A DNA stretch of 54,695 bases from Lachnospiraceae bacterium UBA7202 (GCA_002490705.1 DKUO01000027.1:1-54695), one strand, 5' to 3'; numbered from the stretch's first letter, positions 31,212 to 40,423 are shown. Notes: generated from the letters alone by a model not told the origin. Translations and numbers: made by a program.

Positions 31212-33386
31212 ATGAAAGACTGCAACCTCACCGGGCGGCTGACCCTGCCCACCGACGTGGATATGGTGTCGGAAACCATACGGCTGAAAAATCTTCTGGG
31301 GGCGGACGCCCTGCGGGACTGCGACGGAACCGATATGCCGGAGGAGCTCCTGTCTCAGGACGCCAAAATCTACGCCACCTACTATACCACCAGAAAGGAC
31401 AACGCCTGGGCGGAAGCCAACCCGGAAGAAATCCAGCAGGAATATTTAATCAGCGAACGGGTGACCGCAAAGGGCGTCAGCCTGCGCATCCCTCTGATGA
31501 AGGGCTTCCATACCCAGCAGTTAAAAGTCAACACCATCGACGACCCGAAACGCTGGTGGGAGGTGATTGACCGGACCACAGGAGAAATCGTTTCCCCGGA
31601 CCATTGGCACTACGAGGAAGCCGCCGGCGAAGTGGTGATCGACACAACACCCTATCACCAGTACACCGTGAGCTTTCTGGCTTTCCTGATCTGGGACCCG
31701 GTGCACATGTACAACTTCATCACCAACGACTGGAAGGATGCGCCCCACCAGCTCACCTTTGACGTGCGCCAGCCAAAGACGCAGGCTTATGTGAAGGAAA
31801 AGCTGAAACGCTGGTGCGAGGAAAATCCGCGGGTGGACGTGGTGCGCTTCACCACCTTTTTCCATCAGTTTACCCTGACCTTCGACGACCAGAAACGGGA
31901 AAAATATGTGGAATGGTTCGGCTACAGCGCCAGTGTCAGTCCCTACATTCTGGAACAGTTTGAAAAATGGGCGGGCTATCCTTTCCGCCCGGAATATATT
32001 GTAGACGAAGGCTACCACAACTCCATCTTCCGCAGGCCCTCCAAAGAATTCCTCGACTTCGTGGAATTTCAGCAGATCGAGGTGAGCAGGCTTGCGAAGG
32101 AGCTGGTGGATATCGTGCACAGCTACGGCAAGGAAGCCATGATGTTTTTGGGCGACCACTGGATCGGCACCGAGCCCTTCGGCAAATATTTTGCCAATAT
32201 CGGTCTGGACGCGGTGGTGGGCTCCGTGGGCGACGGCGTCACCCTGCGCATGATCTCCGATATCCAAGGGGTGAAATACACAGAAGGGAGACTCCTGCCC
32301 TATTTCTTCCCGGATGTGTTCACCGAGGGCGGCGACCCCATCGGCGAGGCCAAGGACAACTGGTTAAAGGCCCGCCGGGCTATCCTGCGCTCCCCTGTTG
32401 ACCGTATCGGCTACGGCGGCTACCTGAAACTGGCAGACGAATGGCCGGGCTTTATTGACCAAATTAGTCATGTTGTGAATGAATTCCGGCAGATTCACGA
32501 ACACATGCAGGGCTCCAAGTCCTACACCGCCCCCTTCAAGGTTGCGGTATTAAACAGCTGGGGCAATCTGCGGCGCTGGATGGCCAATCAGGTGCACCAC
32601 GCCCTCTGGTATCGGGAAATCTACTCCTATGTGGGCGTGCTCGAAGCCTTGAGCGGTATGCCGATCGATGTGGAATTTATCACCTTTGAGGAGATGAAGC
32701 AGGGCATTGATCCCGCCATCCGGGTGATCATCAACGCCGGAGACGCCTACACCGCATTCAGCGGCGGCGAAAACTGGAAAGACCCCGATCTGGTCTGCGC
32801 CCTGCGCCGCTTCGTGGACGAGGGCGGCGGCTTCATCGGCGTTGGCGAACCTACTGCCTGCCAGTATCAGGGGCGTTTCTTCCAGTTAAGCGATGTGCTG
32901 GGCGTAGACCGGGAGCTTGGCTTCTCCTTAAGTACGGACAAATATAACGAATTGAACCGGGAACATTTCATTCTGGAAGATGTGACGGGTGAAATCGACT
33001 TTGGCGAGGGAAAGAGCCGCATCTACGCGCAGGGAGAACACTATCAGATTCTTGATATGGACGGCCAGTACAGCCGTCTGGTGGTCAATGAATACGGCAG
33101 GGGACGAAGCGTCTATTTCGCGGGCCTGCCCTACTCGCCCCAAAACTGCCGTATCCTGCTGCGGGCCATCTACTATGCAGCCCACCGGGAAGAGGAAATG
33201 AAGAAATACTATGTCTCCGACGTGGAGACCGAGATCGCCGTCTTTGAGAAAACCGGGATGCTGGCCGTGATCAACAACACGAAAGAGCCGAAAAAGACTG
33301 ATCTCTATATCGAGGGCGTTCTGAAAGCAAGCCTTTCTTTACAGCCCATGGAGCTAAAATGGATTTCCTACAAGGAGGAACTGTAA
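31212..33386 (+). CDS. gnpA: 1,3-beta-galactosyl-N-acetylhexosamine phosphorylase (GH112)
   Basis: A 724-residue cytosolic GH112 phosphorylase that splits galacto-N-biose or lacto-N-biose with phosphate to galactose 1-phosphate and GalNAc or GlcNAc. The length and the order of segments fit the family: MKGFHTQQLK, HWHYEEAAGE, FTTFFHQFTLTFDD, and MMFLGDHWIGTEPFGKYF, whose Asp315 is where I expect the proton donor. AGGGAGG ribosome site. The stop overlaps the nahK start by one base. Which disaccharide is preferred cannot be told. No dedicated sugar ABC transporter or galT/galE lies near. Confidence 0.93.
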   Translation: MKDCNLTGRLTLPTDVDMVSETIRLKNLLGADALRDCDGTDMPEELLSQDAKIYATYYTTRKDNAWAEANPEEIQQEYLISERVTAKGVSLRIPLMKGFHTQQLKVNTIDDPKRWWEVIDRTTGEIVSPDHWHYEEAAGEVVIDTTPYHQYTVSFLAFLIWDPVHMYNFITNDWKDAPHQLTFDVRQPKTQAYVKEKLKRWCEENPRVDVVRFTTFFHQFTLTFDDQKREKYVEWFGYSASVSPYILEQFEKWAGYPFRPEYIVDEGYHNSIFRRPSKEFLDFVEFQQIEVSRLAKELVDIVHSYGKEAMMFLGDHWIGTEPFGKYFANIGLDAVVGSVGDGVTLRMISDIQGVKYTEGRLLPYFFPDVFTEGGDPIGEAKDNWLKARRAILRSPVDRIGYGGYLKLADEWPGFIDQISHVVNEFRQIHEHMQGSKSYTAPFKVAVLNSWGNLRRWMANQVHHALWYREIYSYVGVLEALSGMPIDVEFITFEEMKQGIDPAIRVIINAGDAYTAFSGGENWKDPDLVCALRRFVDEGGGFIGVGEPTACQYQGRFFQLSDVLGVDRELGFSLSTDKYNELNREHFILEDVTGEIDFGEGKSRIYAQGEHYQILDMDGQYSRLVVNEYGRGRSVYFAGLPYSPQNCRILLRAIYYAAHREEEMKKYYVSDVETEIAVFEKTGMLAVINNTKEPKKTDLYIEGVLKASLSLQPMELKWISYKEEL

Positions 33387-34513
33387 TGACCCACTCCCCG
33401 GATATCGAAAACTTAAAAGCAGCGGCGGCCGCTTTCTGCCTGGAAGGTATGCCAAAGGAAATAACCCCTTACGGAAACGGCCATATCAACGATACCTTTC
33501 TGCTTGTCTGCAACGACAACGGCACAGAGAAGAAATATATTTTACAGCGGATGAACCGTTCCATTTTCAAAAATCCCGCTGCCCTTATGGAAAACGTGGC
33601 GAACGTCACCTCCTATCTACAGGAAGAAATCCGTAAGAGCGGCGGCGATCCCAACCGGGAAACCCTTAGCGTCATAAAAACCCATACAGGGGAAAACTAT
33701 CTGGAGGATAGTTTACATAACTTTTGGCGCGTTTTCCCCTTTATCGACCATACCTTCTGTCTGGAAAAAGTGGAAAATACCGGCGATTTCTATGACTGTG
33801 CCGTGGCCTTCGGCGGTTTTCAGAGGCGGCTTGCCTCCTATCCCGCCGACACTCTGCATGAGACCATCCCGTTTTTTCACCACACGCCTTCCCGCTTCCA
33901 GGATCTCAAAAAGGCCGTGGAGGAGGACGCCGTGGGGCGCGCCTCCATGGTGCAGGAAGAAATCCGCTTTGCCCTCGAACGGGAAGCGGATACGCATGTC
34001 CTTACGGATCTTTTGGAAAAGGGGGAGCTGCCCCTGCGGGTCACTCACAACGACACCAAATTAAACAACATTCTCTTTGACGATACCACAAGAAAAGCGC
34101 TGTGCATCATTGACCTTGACACCGTGATGCCGGGGCTCTCCCTCTATGACTTCGGGGATTCCATCCGCACCGGCGCGAATACCGGCGCAGAGGATGAGCC
34201 CGATCTGTCCAAGGTGGGACTTAACTTATCCCTCTTCGAGGTCTATACCAAGGGATTTCTTACCGGTTGTGCAGGCAGTCTTACACCGCTTGAAATCAGG
34301 CTTTTACCCATGGGCGCAAAGCTGATGACCTACGAGTGCGGCATCCGCTTTCTGACAGACTTTCTTGTGGGGGATACCTACTTCAAGATTCATCGGCCAA
34401 ACCATAACCTGGACCGGGCAAGAACCCAGTTTAAGCTGGTGGCGGATATGGAGAAGAAATGGGAGGATATGACAAAAATCGTTGAACATCACGGCAGTAT
34501 GTCAAATGCTTAA
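33386..34513 (+). CDS. nahK: N-acetylhexosamine 1-kinase
   Basis: 375 residues from the ATG that overlaps the gnpA stop (TAATG), with AAGGAGG upstream. Phosphotransferase (APH-like) fold: YGNGHINDTFLL is the nucleotide loop, RVTHNDTKLNNILFDD the catalytic Asp segment and IIDLDTVMPG the metal-binding Asp. NahK phosphorylates the GlcNAc or GalNAc released by GnpA at C1 using ATP, the second step of the galacto-N-biose/lacto-N-biose pathway. The tight pairing with gnpA supports this over a generic kinase. No terminator is seen in the nine bases before the convergent AraC gene. Confidence 0.92.
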   Translation: MTHSPDIENLKAAAAAFCLEGMPKEITPYGNGHINDTFLLVCNDNGTEKKYILQRMNRSIFKNPAALMENVANVTSYLQEEIRKSGGDPNRETLSVIKTHTGENYLEDSLHNFWRVFPFIDHTFCLEKVENTGDFYDCAVAFGGFQRRLASYPADTLHETIPFFHHTPSRFQDLKKAVEEDAVGRASMVQEEIRFALEREADTHVLTDLLEKGELPLRVTHNDTKLNNILFDDTTRKALCIIDLDTVMPGLSLYDFGDSIRTGANTGAEDEPDLSKVGLNLSLFEVYTKGFLTGCAGSLTPLEIRLLPMGAKLMTYECGIRFLTDFLVGDTYFKIHRPNHNLDRARTQFKLVADMEKKWEDMTKIVEHHGSMSNA

Positions 34514-34522
34514 TCCCTTTTT

Positions 34523-35389
34523 CTAAAACTTCAGAGGAAAGCAGATATCTATCTCCATATATCCATTTTCTTCTACTTTGCGGTAGATATCAAGAATCGG
34601 TCTGTCATCCAACTGATTCCCCGTTCTTGAAAGCCATCTACAGAAAATTTCCTGATACACCATAAACAAGAACTGCGGAAATCCCCGAAAATGATAGACC
34701 GCATACTTTCCGCCTTCAAAATCATGGGTCAGTATATCTGACTGTTCCTGTAAAAGCGGATGCCCCGGTGAAATTGTCTGACACAATTCGTACATACACT
34801 TATTTTCGTCCGTTATGGTTGGATCATCAATGGTACACTCAATGTACTGTGTATCTTCTGTTACGAGGTATTTATACTTTTCAATAAATTTGCACCATTC
34901 TTCCTGTAGGTTATGATAATTTCCTTTTTTCCGCTCATAAACGACCGTAAAGCGATCCAAATATTCAACCGTAATTCTTTTTTCCGCATCCTCTAATTCA
35001 TCCAGGGTAATCCCATGGGAAAAAGAACTCTCCTCCACCATCTGTTCGCTGTTCCTGCGGTAATCCGCCGGAGAAATAGCAAGATGTTTCTTAAATGCTG
35101 TAGCAAAATTTGAGGAAGAATACCCATATTCTCCGCCAATTTCTGTAATACTTTTTCCCTTTTCCACCTTGAGACGCCACGCACTCCGTTCCAGGCGCAC
35201 TCTTTTGATAAACTGATAGAGCGCTTCTTCGGTATCCTCTTTGAATATCCGGGTCAGGTGATATTTTGAGTAGGCGCAGTAATCCGCCACATCATCCACG
35301 GTAATATCCTCATCCAAATGATCAAAAATATAACTGATTGCCTTGTTGATCACTGCCCTTCGTATGGTGATACTTTCTTTTCCTTCCAT
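34523..35389 (-). CDS. AraC-family regulator with GyrI-like effector domain
   Basis: A 288-residue protein. Residues 10-110 hold two AraC helix-turn-helices (ITVDDVADYCAYSKYHLTRIFKE and ITEIGGEYGYSSSNFATAFKK); the C-terminal 150 residues have the GyrI/AraC-E-bind look (ITLDELEDAEKRI, YAVYHFRGFPQFLF, QLDDRPILDIYRK) as in Rob and BmrR-like sensors of small drugs. It begins one base after the MATE stop, so regulator and pump form one operon, typical of a drug-response pair. It is convergent with nahK. Confidence 0.9.
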   Translation of the reverse strand: MEGKESITIRRAVINKAISYIFDHLDEDITVDDVADYCAYSKYHLTRIFKEDTEEALYQFIKRVRLERSAWRLKVEKGKSITEIGGEYGYSSSNFATAFKKHLAISPADYRRNSEQMVEESSFSHGITLDELEDAEKRITVEYLDRFTVVYERKKGNYHNLQEEWCKFIEKYKYLVTEDTQYIECTIDDPTITDENKCMYELCQTISPGHPLLQEQSDILTHDFEGGKYAVYHFRGFPQFLFMVYQEIFCRWLSRTGNQLDDRPILDIYRKVEENGYMEIDICFPLKF

Positions 35390-35390
35390 A

Positions 35391-36713
35391 TTACTCCTTC
35401 ATTTTTTGTTTCTGTCTGGAAATCAACAATAACGAAACAACTGCTGTCAGCATCTCCGTACATGGCGCTGCCAGCCACACTCCCGTCATTCCTAATAATG
35501 CCGGGAGAATCAGTGTAAACGCCAGCAGCAGCACAATTCCCCTGAGCGATGAGATCAATGCGGACGACTTTGCATCGCCACAGCTGGTAAAATACATAGA
35601 ATTGATCACATCATATCCCATGACAAGAAAAGTCGCTGCATATAGTCTGAATCCCGATGCAACCATACCCGCCACGCTGCTGCCGCAGCCAAACAGTCCC
35701 GCATACCTTTTTCCCATTATAAAAAAGACTGTTGCAACCAGAATTCCCATTACAGCCAAAATGCAATTTGTTATCTTCCTGATATCCATGGCAGTCGCTG
35801 TCTCTTTTGCTCCCCAACAGATACTTACAAGCGGCGTAATTCCCTGCCCGAATCCGATGCAGACCATGCTGTAGCCATACACAACAAAACCCAGAATCGT
35901 AAATGCTGCAACACCCTCAGCGCCTACATACTTCATCAGTACATAGTTAAATGCAAACATGGATATGGCGCTTGCCATCTCACCGATAAATTCGGAAGAT
36001 CCATTCAATATCATTTCTCTGTTTATCGTCTTATCAAATGCAAACCTTCGGAACCTAATCACCGCTTTCGAGGTGATAAAATAGCATAACTGAATCATCA
36101 CCGTAAAAAGCTGTACAATAAGGGAACCGACAGCGCTTCCGGCTACTCCAAATCCCATGACGCCTACAAATATGTAATCCAAAATCACATTCAGTATACA
36201 TCCGATAATGCTCACAAACATGCATATCTGCGGTTTCCCGTCTACACGGATAAACATTCCCAATATTGTTCCGAGTACCATGAGCGGATAAGTAAACAGC
36301 ATAATCCGATAATACGTTGTAAAATAATCCGCCAATTCGCCATCTGCCCTTAAGATTCCGAGTATGGGTGTAAAAAGAGCAAACACAACTAACGATATGA
36401 TAACACAAACCAAGGTGGCTGTTACCATTGTCTGTGAAAATACTGCCGACGCTTTTTTCTCCTCTTTTGCACCGAGAAATCTGCCGCTGATTACCGAACC
36501 GCCCACTCCGATGCAAAGCCCCGATCCCAGATAGAAATACAGAATCGGAAGTCCAAGGTTAATTGCCGCCAGTGCATTGTCACCAACATAGTTTCCCGTA
36601 AAATATCCGTCTGTTATGGTAATGATTGTTTCTAACAGCATAGCGATAATGCTTGGAATGGAAAAGCCAAGAATCATTTTCAGCTCGTTTTCTTTGATTT
36701 TTTTGATCTCCAT
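35391..36713 (-). CDS. MATE-family multidrug efflux transporter
   Basis: A 440-residue inner-membrane protein with about 12 hydrophobic helices in two related halves; the N-terminal half starts LGFSIPSIIAMLLETIITITD and includes AINLGLPILYFYLGSGLCIGVGG, the MATE hallmark. It exchanges Na+ or H+ for cationic drugs or metabolites. It is followed by the AraC/GyrI-type gene with a one-base gap. The ribosome site AAAGGAGAG can pair with upstream sequence. Confidence 0.93.
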   Translation of the reverse strand: MEIKKIKENELKMILGFSIPSIIAMLLETIITITDGYFTGNYVGDNALAAINLGLPILYFYLGSGLCIGVGGSVISGRFLGAKEEKKASAVFSQTMVTATLVCVIISLVVFALFTPILGILRADGELADYFTTYYRIMLFTYPLMVLGTILGMFIRVDGKPQICMFVSIIGCILNVILDYIFVGVMGFGVAGSAVGSLIVQLFTVMIQLCYFITSKAVIRFRRFAFDKTINREMILNGSSEFIGEMASAISMFAFNYVLMKYVGAEGVAAFTILGFVVYGYSMVCIGFGQGITPLVSICWGAKETATAMDIRKITNCILAVMGILVATVFFIMGKRYAGLFGCGSSVAGMVASGFRLYAATFLVMGYDVINSMYFTSCGDAKSSALISSLRGIVLLLAFTLILPALLGMTGVWLAAPCTEMLTAVVSLLLISRQKQKMKE

Positions 36714-36716
36714 AAT

Positions 36717-36754
36717 GACATCTCTCCTTTACTGAATCTCATTATAGAGATGCC
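36717..36754 (-). promoter_or_regulatory. Possible ribosome-site hairpin in the MATE leader
   Basis: AGAGATGTC next to the start (36725-36717) can pair with GGCATCTCT upstream (36754-36746), eight of nine positions. The arm covers part of the AAAGGAGAG ribosome site, so folding would reduce translation. In the rest of 36755-36998 I see only the leader of the secreted-protein gene and a 6-bp palindrome, TCGGAT/ATCCGA. Confidence 0.35.
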
Positions 36755-36998
36755 ATTATATAGATACTTCTGAATTTGTGCTATGTCATTTGTCAGTTCC
36801 AAATACCCGTTTGGAGAGCATTGTCACGATTTAACAAAACAAATAATACCAGATAGATGACTGATGCATAAATTCGACCTGCAACAGCCATACCAAACAG
36901 TAAGAAAAACATTTTGAATCGGATAGGATCCGACCCTGATTATGGTCAAAAAAAGACACTGGAAGTTATGGTAAAAATGAAAGGGGAGAATGTACAGA

Positions 36999-37568
36999 AT
37001 GAAAAAAATTACAAGGACAGCATCACTTGCGTTAGCCGGCGCTATGGTATTTTCCACCCCCGTCATGGCGAAAGAGGTCGGCGCTCCGGTTGCCGATTAT
37101 CTGGAAGATTCCTCCGATGTGGGTGAGCCTTCCATCACCGCTGCCGCTATCGCAGAAGACAAATTGGTTGACGAGTATATGGCAAACGCCGTTACGGGCA
37201 TCTGGGCTATGGATCAGGTTACCCCTGTTGCGCAGGGCGGAAACGTCATTCTTGACGGCCGGCAGACCAACGTAACTTTTCCGGTTCAGAAACCCGAATT
37301 GTCCCGTGTCTACTCTGCCAAAGATTTTGCCGCCTCTCTGGGCGGAAACGTACTGAATGTGGTAAAGATCGAAACGCACATAGCTTTCGACATTGCCAAT
37401 GTAAACTTCTATATGCCGGGCATCACAGGCCAGGAAAATATTCACGTTTACACCTACAATGAATCCACCAACACATGGTCAGAACTCACCGTTACCGAAA
37501 AGAGAGCGGACCATGTGGCGGTGGATATGACCGGCACAGGCGTGTTGGCATTTATTGTAACACCGTAA
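36999..37568 (+). CDS. Secreted protein of unknown function
   Basis: 189 residues from MKKITRTASLALAGAMVF, a clear signal peptide with a cleavage site near PVMAKEV. The mature part is acidic, beta-rich and free of cysteines, with NIHVYTYNESTNTWSEL and a C-terminus ending GTGVLAFIVTP. This is the look of small surface domains found in Lachnospiraceae, but I cannot name a family. AAGGGGAG ribosome site about ten bases before the ATG. Single gene; no LPxTG or lipobox anchor, so it is probably released. Confidence 0.8.
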   Translation: MKKITRTASLALAGAMVFSTPVMAKEVGAPVADYLEDSSDVGEPSITAAAIAEDKLVDEYMANAVTGIWAMDQVTPVAQGGNVILDGRQTNVTFPVQKPELSRVYSAKDFAASLGGNVLNVVKIETHIAFDIANVNFYMPGITGQENIHVYTYNESTNTWSELTVTEKRADHVAVDMTGTGVLAFIVTP

Positions 37569-37621
37569 TGTTTTATCCGCTGTAGTTTCCAGTGTCTTTT
37601 TCTAACCATAATCTTCCACTG

Positions 37622-38569
37622 TCACTTTGAAGAAAAACCGGACACAATCTGTTCAATGATTTGCGGCTCCTCTTCCAATTCTTCCGCAATCACCGAAATA
37701 GATTTCCCTTTGGAAAGTTTTTTCTGTACCTGTTCCCTGAGCATATCTTCCCGGCCTTTTCCCCATCCAATCTCCATGCCTTCTTTTATGCCTTCTTCTT
37801 TGCCCTCACGGAAAAGTGTCTTAAAATGTTTTTTCTCATCATATTCCGTTAATAACATATGCAGCACCTCCGCCTTTTGCTTCATCAGAATATCCCGCAG
37901 TATTCCCCTTTCAATACAGGTATCCATGGCTGTATGAATCGCCTCTTCCCGGCGCATCCCCTTTTTTATATTTTCCTCAATCTCTGAGGAAAATTCCGAA
38001 TACTCCCACAATCTGTGACACTTTTCCATAAGTGCCTGATTATAACCGCGATTAATATTTAAAACTTCGCAGGTACATTCCAAACAGCCGCCTCCTCGTC
38101 CCATAGAAAAAGAATCCGAAAGATAAAGCATCAAATTGTCAGTTTGCATGCCGCTGCCGTTATAAAAAACTATATATACAGGAGTTGGCAATTCTATACA
38201 TTTTGTACTGTAAATATCATCTTTTCGGGAAGCCAGCAATCCCTCAAACTGTTGGGCAAAGTAAAGCAGTCCCCGTAGCGGCATATTCGGATTCCATGTG
38301 CTCTGGTGTTCGTAAAGACTTAAGGTATTTCCGATCATAAAGGACAGATCATTTTTCATTTTCATGAAAATCACATCCTCCATGGTAACGACTTCAAGTT
38401 CCTCGGGGTTCTGATATGTACTGCCATTTAAAGCGTTATAAAGATCAAGCAGATCTCTTTTTTCCCGAAAGAGACGCCTGAAAAGCACATCCCTGTATCT
38501 GCGATTACTCCGCAGTCTCCGCCACCAGTTTCCATGCCTGTACCATTTTTTTACATTTCGTTTTGTCAT
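37622..38569 (-). CDS. Rpn-family (PD-(D/E)xK) putative nuclease
   Basis: A 315-residue protein of the Rpn/PDDEXK_2 group. The N-terminus RRYRDVLFRRLFREKRDLLDLYNAL and the segment NDLSFMIGNTLSLYEHQSTW carry the nuclease-like core (Asp in NDLSF, Glu-His-Gln in YEHQ). The C-terminus has the usual charged repeat FREGKEEGIKEGMEIGWGKG and a helical end. RpnA-type proteins are Ca-dependent DNA endonucleases that promote recombination; many copies in Lachnospiraceae are uncharacterised and linked to mobile DNA. Ribosome site GGAGG before the ATG. Confidence 0.88.
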   Translation of the reverse strand: MTKRNVKKWYRHGNWWRRLRSNRRYRDVLFRRLFREKRDLLDLYNALNGSTYQNPEELEVVTMEDVIFMKMKNDLSFMIGNTLSLYEHQSTWNPNMPLRGLLYFAQQFEGLLASRKDDIYSTKCIELPTPVYIVFYNGSGMQTDNLMLYLSDSFSMGRGGGCLECTCEVLNINRGYNQALMEKCHRLWEYSEFSSEIEENIKKGMRREEAIHTAMDTCIERGILRDILMKQKAEVLHMLLTEYDEKKHFKTLFREGKEEGIKEGMEIGWGKGREDMLREQVQKKLSKGKSISVIAEELEEEPQIIEQIVSGFSSK

Positions 38570-38581
38570 ACATTTTCCTCC

Positions 38582-38610
38582 ATTATACAGTGATCACAGA
38601 CTGAATACAA
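38582..38610 (-). promoter_or_regulatory. Promoter of the Rpn-type gene
   Basis: Minus strand TTGTAT (38610-38605), 17 bases, TATAAT (38587-38582). The -10 box ends only 12 bases before the ATG, so a start at +7 would leave the GGAGG site largely untranscribed. Confidence 0.7.
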
Positions 38611-38733
38611 GGAGTTAAAATAACAAAGTTATTTCCGCTAAAAGAAACTTAAAAACAGACAACGCACAAACCTTTATTCAGTCACATACTAAAAAGGGAT
38701 TGTTTCCGTTGAAATCGGAAAGAATCTTAAGAC

Positions 38734-38756
38734 GGTAGACAGATGATCTGTCTACC
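38734..38756. repeat. 23-bp near-perfect palindrome
   Basis: GGTAGACAGAT, one central base, ATCTGTCTACC: 11-bp perfect arms. It lies mid-way in the 307-base gap between the Rpn gene and purF. No T-tract follows on either strand. It could be a protein-binding site or a hairpin that stops read-through. The rest of the gap holds the purF terminator and the Rpn promoter. Confidence 0.8.
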
Positions 38757-38844
38757 TTAGTTATGTATAGAATAAAAGATATCACAGACAGAAGAAGTAT
38801 GCAAGAAAAATATTTTCTCCCTTCTGCCGCTTCATACAAAATCA

Positions 38845-38874
38845 AAATGCTCCCCCCACACAGAGGGGAAGAGC
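38845..38874 (-). terminator. purF terminator
   Basis: Minus-strand hairpin GCTCTTCCCC/GGGGGGAGC (38874-38865 and 38857-38849, with two G-T pairs) followed by ATTTTGATTTT. It starts three bases after the purF stop. Confidence 0.8.
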
Positions 38875-38876
38875 CA

Positions 38877-40277
38877 CTACCATTCTGATCTTTGCGGCTC
38901 CTCTCCGCAGTCCATGGGATACACCCCGTCGAAGCAGGCTTTGCACAGGGGCAGTTGATCCGCCATCTTTTCCAAATCTTCCCGCCGCATATAACCGAGG
39001 GAATCCGCCCCGATCATTTCCCGAATCGCCTCCTCGCTGTTGTGCGCGGCTATGAGCTGGGAATTGGAGGGCACGTCCGTGCCGAAATAGCAGGGATAGA
39101 GAAAGGGCGGCGAGCTGATTCTCACATGCACTTCCTTTGCCCCCGCCTCCTTTAACAGACGGATCAGGTTGGCGATGGTAGTTCCCCTCACGATGGAATC
39201 ATCCACCAGCACAATCCTCTTATCCCTGACCGCCGATTCCAGTACGTTCAGCTTCATGCGGACGGCAGACTCCCGCTCTGTCTGGGTCGGCTTGATGAAC
39301 GTCCTTCCTATGTAGCTGTTCTTATAAAACGCCAGTCCGAAGGGAATCCCGCTCTCCTGTGCGTAGCCCTGCGCCGCCGGAAGACCGGATTCCGGCACGC
39401 CCGTCACCAGATCCGCCGCCACGGGATAAGCCTGTGCCAGCATTTTTCCCGCCCGTATCCTCGCGTCATACACCCTCACGCCGTCCAGAGTGCTGTCCAG
39501 TCTGGCAAAATAGATATACTCAAAGATGCAGTGGGCGCACCGATCCGCTTTCGGCAGCATCTGCGAATGGATCTCCCCGCCGGAAATCGTAACCACCTCT
39601 CCCGGCAGAATATCCCGCACAAATTCCGCTCCCATGGACACAAGCGCGCAGGACTCCGATGCCAGCACATAGGCGTCCTCCCTTTTTCCCAGACATAACG
39701 GCTTTAACCCGTAAGGGTCGCGCACGCCGATCAGCTTTCGGGGGCTCATAATCACCAGCGCATAGCCTCCCTTTATTTTCAGAGCCGTCTTATACACCGC
39801 CTCCTCCACCGTGGCGGAATGTACCCGCTCTCTGGCTATGTGGAAGGCGATCACCTCCGAATCCGTGGTGGTGTGGAAAATCGCGCCGTTTTGAATCAGC
39901 TCCCATTTTAACTCCGGCGTATTGATCAAGTTGCCGTTGTGGGCGAGGGCCAGCGTCCCCTTAATATAGGACAGCACTAACGGCTGCGCGTTCTCCGCCA
40001 CAGACGCCCCTGTGGTGGAATAGCGCACATGTCCCAGACCGATGTTGCCGTCCATCTTCTCCAAAACCTCTTTTGTGAGCACCTCGCTCACTAACCCCAA
40101 ATCCTTGTGAAAGCATACATTCCCCCGCTCCTTATCGGTTCTGGAGACCGCCATCCCGCAGGCCTCCTGTCCCCTGTGCTGTAGGGCTGTCAGCCCGTAG
40201 TAGAGAGCGGCCGCCACATTCTCCCCTTCCGGGCCGTACATCCCCACCACGCCGCAGGCTTCTTTTATCTCAGACAT
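38877..40277 (-). CDS. purF: Amidophosphoribosyltransferase
   Basis: A 466-residue enzyme for the first step of purine synthesis: PRPP plus glutamine to phosphoribosylamine. The seven-residue propeptide MSEIKEA precedes Cys8, the N-terminal nucleophile of the glutaminase half (CGVVGMYG, LQHRGQEACGM). The C-terminal phosphoribosyltransferase half has the PRPP loop IVLVDDSIVRGTTIANLIRLL. Only the first few cysteines of the Bacillus-type Fe-S set can be seen near the C-terminus (CKACFDGVYPMDC), consistent with an Fe-S-containing PurF. GGAGG ribosome site. It stands apart from other pur genes, and no purine riboswitch is evident upstream. Confidence 0.96.
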   Translation of the reverse strand: MSEIKEACGVVGMYGPEGENVAAALYYGLTALQHRGQEACGMAVSRTDKERGNVCFHKDLGLVSEVLTKEVLEKMDGNIGLGHVRYSTTGASVAENAQPLVLSYIKGTLALAHNGNLINTPELKWELIQNGAIFHTTTDSEVIAFHIARERVHSATVEEAVYKTALKIKGGYALVIMSPRKLIGVRDPYGLKPLCLGKREDAYVLASESCALVSMGAEFVRDILPGEVVTISGGEIHSQMLPKADRCAHCIFEYIYFARLDSTLDGVRVYDARIRAGKMLAQAYPVAADLVTGVPESGLPAAQGYAQESGIPFGLAFYKNSYIGRTFIKPTQTERESAVRMKLNVLESAVRDKRIVLVDDSIVRGTTIANLIRLLKEAGAKEVHVRISSPPFLYPCYFGTDVPSNSQLIAAHNSEEAIREMIGADSLGYMRREDLEKMADQLPLCKACFDGVYPMDCGEEPQRSEW

Positions 40278-40321
40278 TTTTGTTCCTCCGTTTTTCTTCC
40301 TCTGACTCTGCTTATGCGCGC

Positions 40322-40360
40322 AAAAAGGGACAAAGAAATCCCTGTAGACCTCTTTGTCCC
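40322..40360 (-). terminator. Terminator after the AraC-cupin gene
   Basis: Perfect 10-base arms (40327-40336 and 40351-40360), 14-base loop, followed on the minus strand by TTTTTG. It separates the AraC gene from purF. Confidence 0.85.
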
Positions 40361-40423
40361 AACGTACTTATCATACCACACCGGTAACTGTTTTTCCACT
40401 GTTCTTTTTACAAACCGCAAAAT

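Noticed and set aside
36901..36926. A third SigD-like promoter before the secreted-protein gene
   Set aside because: TAAG is present but the second block (TCGGATAG) matches poorly and the spacing is 14 rather than 15 bases.
40278..40423. Purine riboswitch or attenuator upstream of purF
   Set aside because: The only strong structure is the terminator hairpin of the AraC gene upstream; no purine aptamer core is visible.
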